From Casuarina equisetifolia (lineage: Eukaryota; Streptophyta; Magnoliopsida; Fagales; Casuarinaceae), in assembly GCA_028551475.1 (NCBI GenBank), contig CM052357.1:29967745-30031744 (forward strand): 64,000 nucleotides of DNA. The letters run 5' to 3'. The translations under genes and the position numbers were made by a program. Numbering within the stretch: the stretch's first letter is position 1; each line of letters begins with the position of its first letter. Shown here piece after piece: positions 63,501-64,000 of this stretch. A model generated the notes under the pieces. The model was not told where the DNA came from. It saw only the letters and a program-made list of their open reading frames with translations, and did no database searches.

Positions 63501-64000
63501 GATGGTCCCAGAATGACATAAAGGTAAAAAATATACATGCATATACTGCATTGCCATATAAGATCAATAACTAACACATAAATAAGTTTGGAAAAACTTA
63601 CTTGGGTAATAACCATAGAGAGAAGCAAAACGATCAGCATTTTTAGCCTCTAGGACATAATCAATCTCATCAAACATGTGCCTAACCTGCTCATTAAAGG
63701 GAAACCTGAAAATATCCGTAAGAATGGACATTGAAAAACTTATTAAGAATAGCATGACACAGGAAAGATGCTTTATACACAACGGATTTGAAAATAAAGG
63801 AACCAACTGTAATTTAAAAAATCAATGAGTACATATAAAAGCTGATGTATAATAATAATATGGTCCAATCATTATACAAAAACACACAACGGACACAGTC
63901 TTGAGTTTGAATTCAGATATTGAGATGGAATCAACAACAGAACGAATTCAAAATAACTTTTAAGAAAACGATGGGAAATGACATGATGGATGATGCCATG
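57556..64000 (-). CDS. ABC1-family (ABC1K/ADCK) atypical kinase, 5' end off the right edge
   Basis: Atypical kinase of the UbiB/ABC1 family; plant plastid members regulate prenyl-lipid and plastoglobule metabolism. Exons, 5' to 3': 63602-63705, 62875-63062, 62621-62782, 61132-61281, 59440-59700, 58446-58724, 57556-57816, all GT-AG and in phase. Seen: [39 protein letters not shown] with DGIKL, the catalytic-loop HADPHPGN and metal-binding YFDFGMMG, then [37 protein letters not shown], and a long C-terminal extension of about 150 residues. The ABC1-specific KxGQ motif and the nucleotide loop are upstream of the window. The nearest Arabidopsis relative by gene order would be At5g24970, from memory. 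Confidence 0.93.
59843..59963 (-). mobile_element. 5'-truncated SINE with target-site duplication in an ABC1K intron
   Basis: CCAACATCATC(G/T)AAACCT flanks an 85-bp body (59843-59860 and 59946-59963; 17 of 18 identical). On the minus strand the body reads TGGGGTGACTCCCCTGGCC then CATGTTCGAATCCCCC, a good tRNA B box, and ends in TATAAAAAAAACAGAAAAAAAG, an A-rich tail. The A box is absent, so the copy is truncated at its 5' end. Confidence 0.75.

Noticed and set aside
1..64000. CRISPR arrays, toxin-antitoxin or phage-type systems
   Set aside because: The window is plant nuclear DNA; the direct repeats are transposon-derived or microsatellites without spacer structure.

Overview
This is a plant nuclear window, almost certainly from a dicot. 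Genes carry GT-AG introns, intergenic DNA is AT-rich, and there is a TIR-NBS-LRR resistance-gene relic, a class absent from grasses. It also holds LTR-derived miniature elements, tRNA-type SINE-like insertions and one 500-base assembly gap (50117-50616). No bacterial operon, CRISPR array or rRNA cluster is present.

Layout. 1-8225 (minus): 5' two thirds of a dynamin-related GTPase of the DRP3 (mitochondrial/peroxisomal fission) type, running off the left edge. 10093-10788 (minus): intronless RNA polymerase I A43-like gene, possibly a retrocopy. 11369-11700 (minus): broken PPR fragment. 12522-16119 (minus): CCCH zinc finger plus G-patch protein, four exons. 17167-19821 (plus): SKA2-like kinetochore protein, five exons, head-to-head with the previous gene. 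23831-24382 (plus): intronless VQ-motif protein. 24956-35087: about 10 kb bounded by two diverged direct repeats and containing a disabled TNL gene (30204-34156, minus). 35581-38510 (plus): chloroplast-type DnaJ zinc-finger (BSD2-like) protein, three exons. 40954-42066 (plus): CONSTANS-LIKE 4-type gene, two exons. 42203-50116: repeat-rich block with a 2.3-3.0 kb segmental duplication, a shard of a PP2C exon at its junction, SINE-like and LTR insertions, and a complete 343-bp TRIM element with LTRs, primer-binding-like site, polypurine tract and 5-bp target duplication. 50617-55149 (minus): PP2C of the Arabidopsis WIN2 type, 3' exons lost in the gap. 57556-64000 (minus): 3' half of an ABC1-family atypical kinase, running off the right edge.

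The genes are ordinary housekeeping and regulatory loci and do not form one pathway. From memory, several have Arabidopsis relatives in two duplicated segments (around At2g248-249 and At5g249), so this looks like an ancestral gene order invaded by a TNL locus and repeats. Intron-exon models were derived by hand from splice sites, reading phase and family homology; all introns used are GT-AG and the phases join. I found no convincing undescribed biological system. The most rewarding items are the TRIM, the PP2C shard at the duplication breakpoint, and the TNL relic with its Walker A lysine changed to glutamate.
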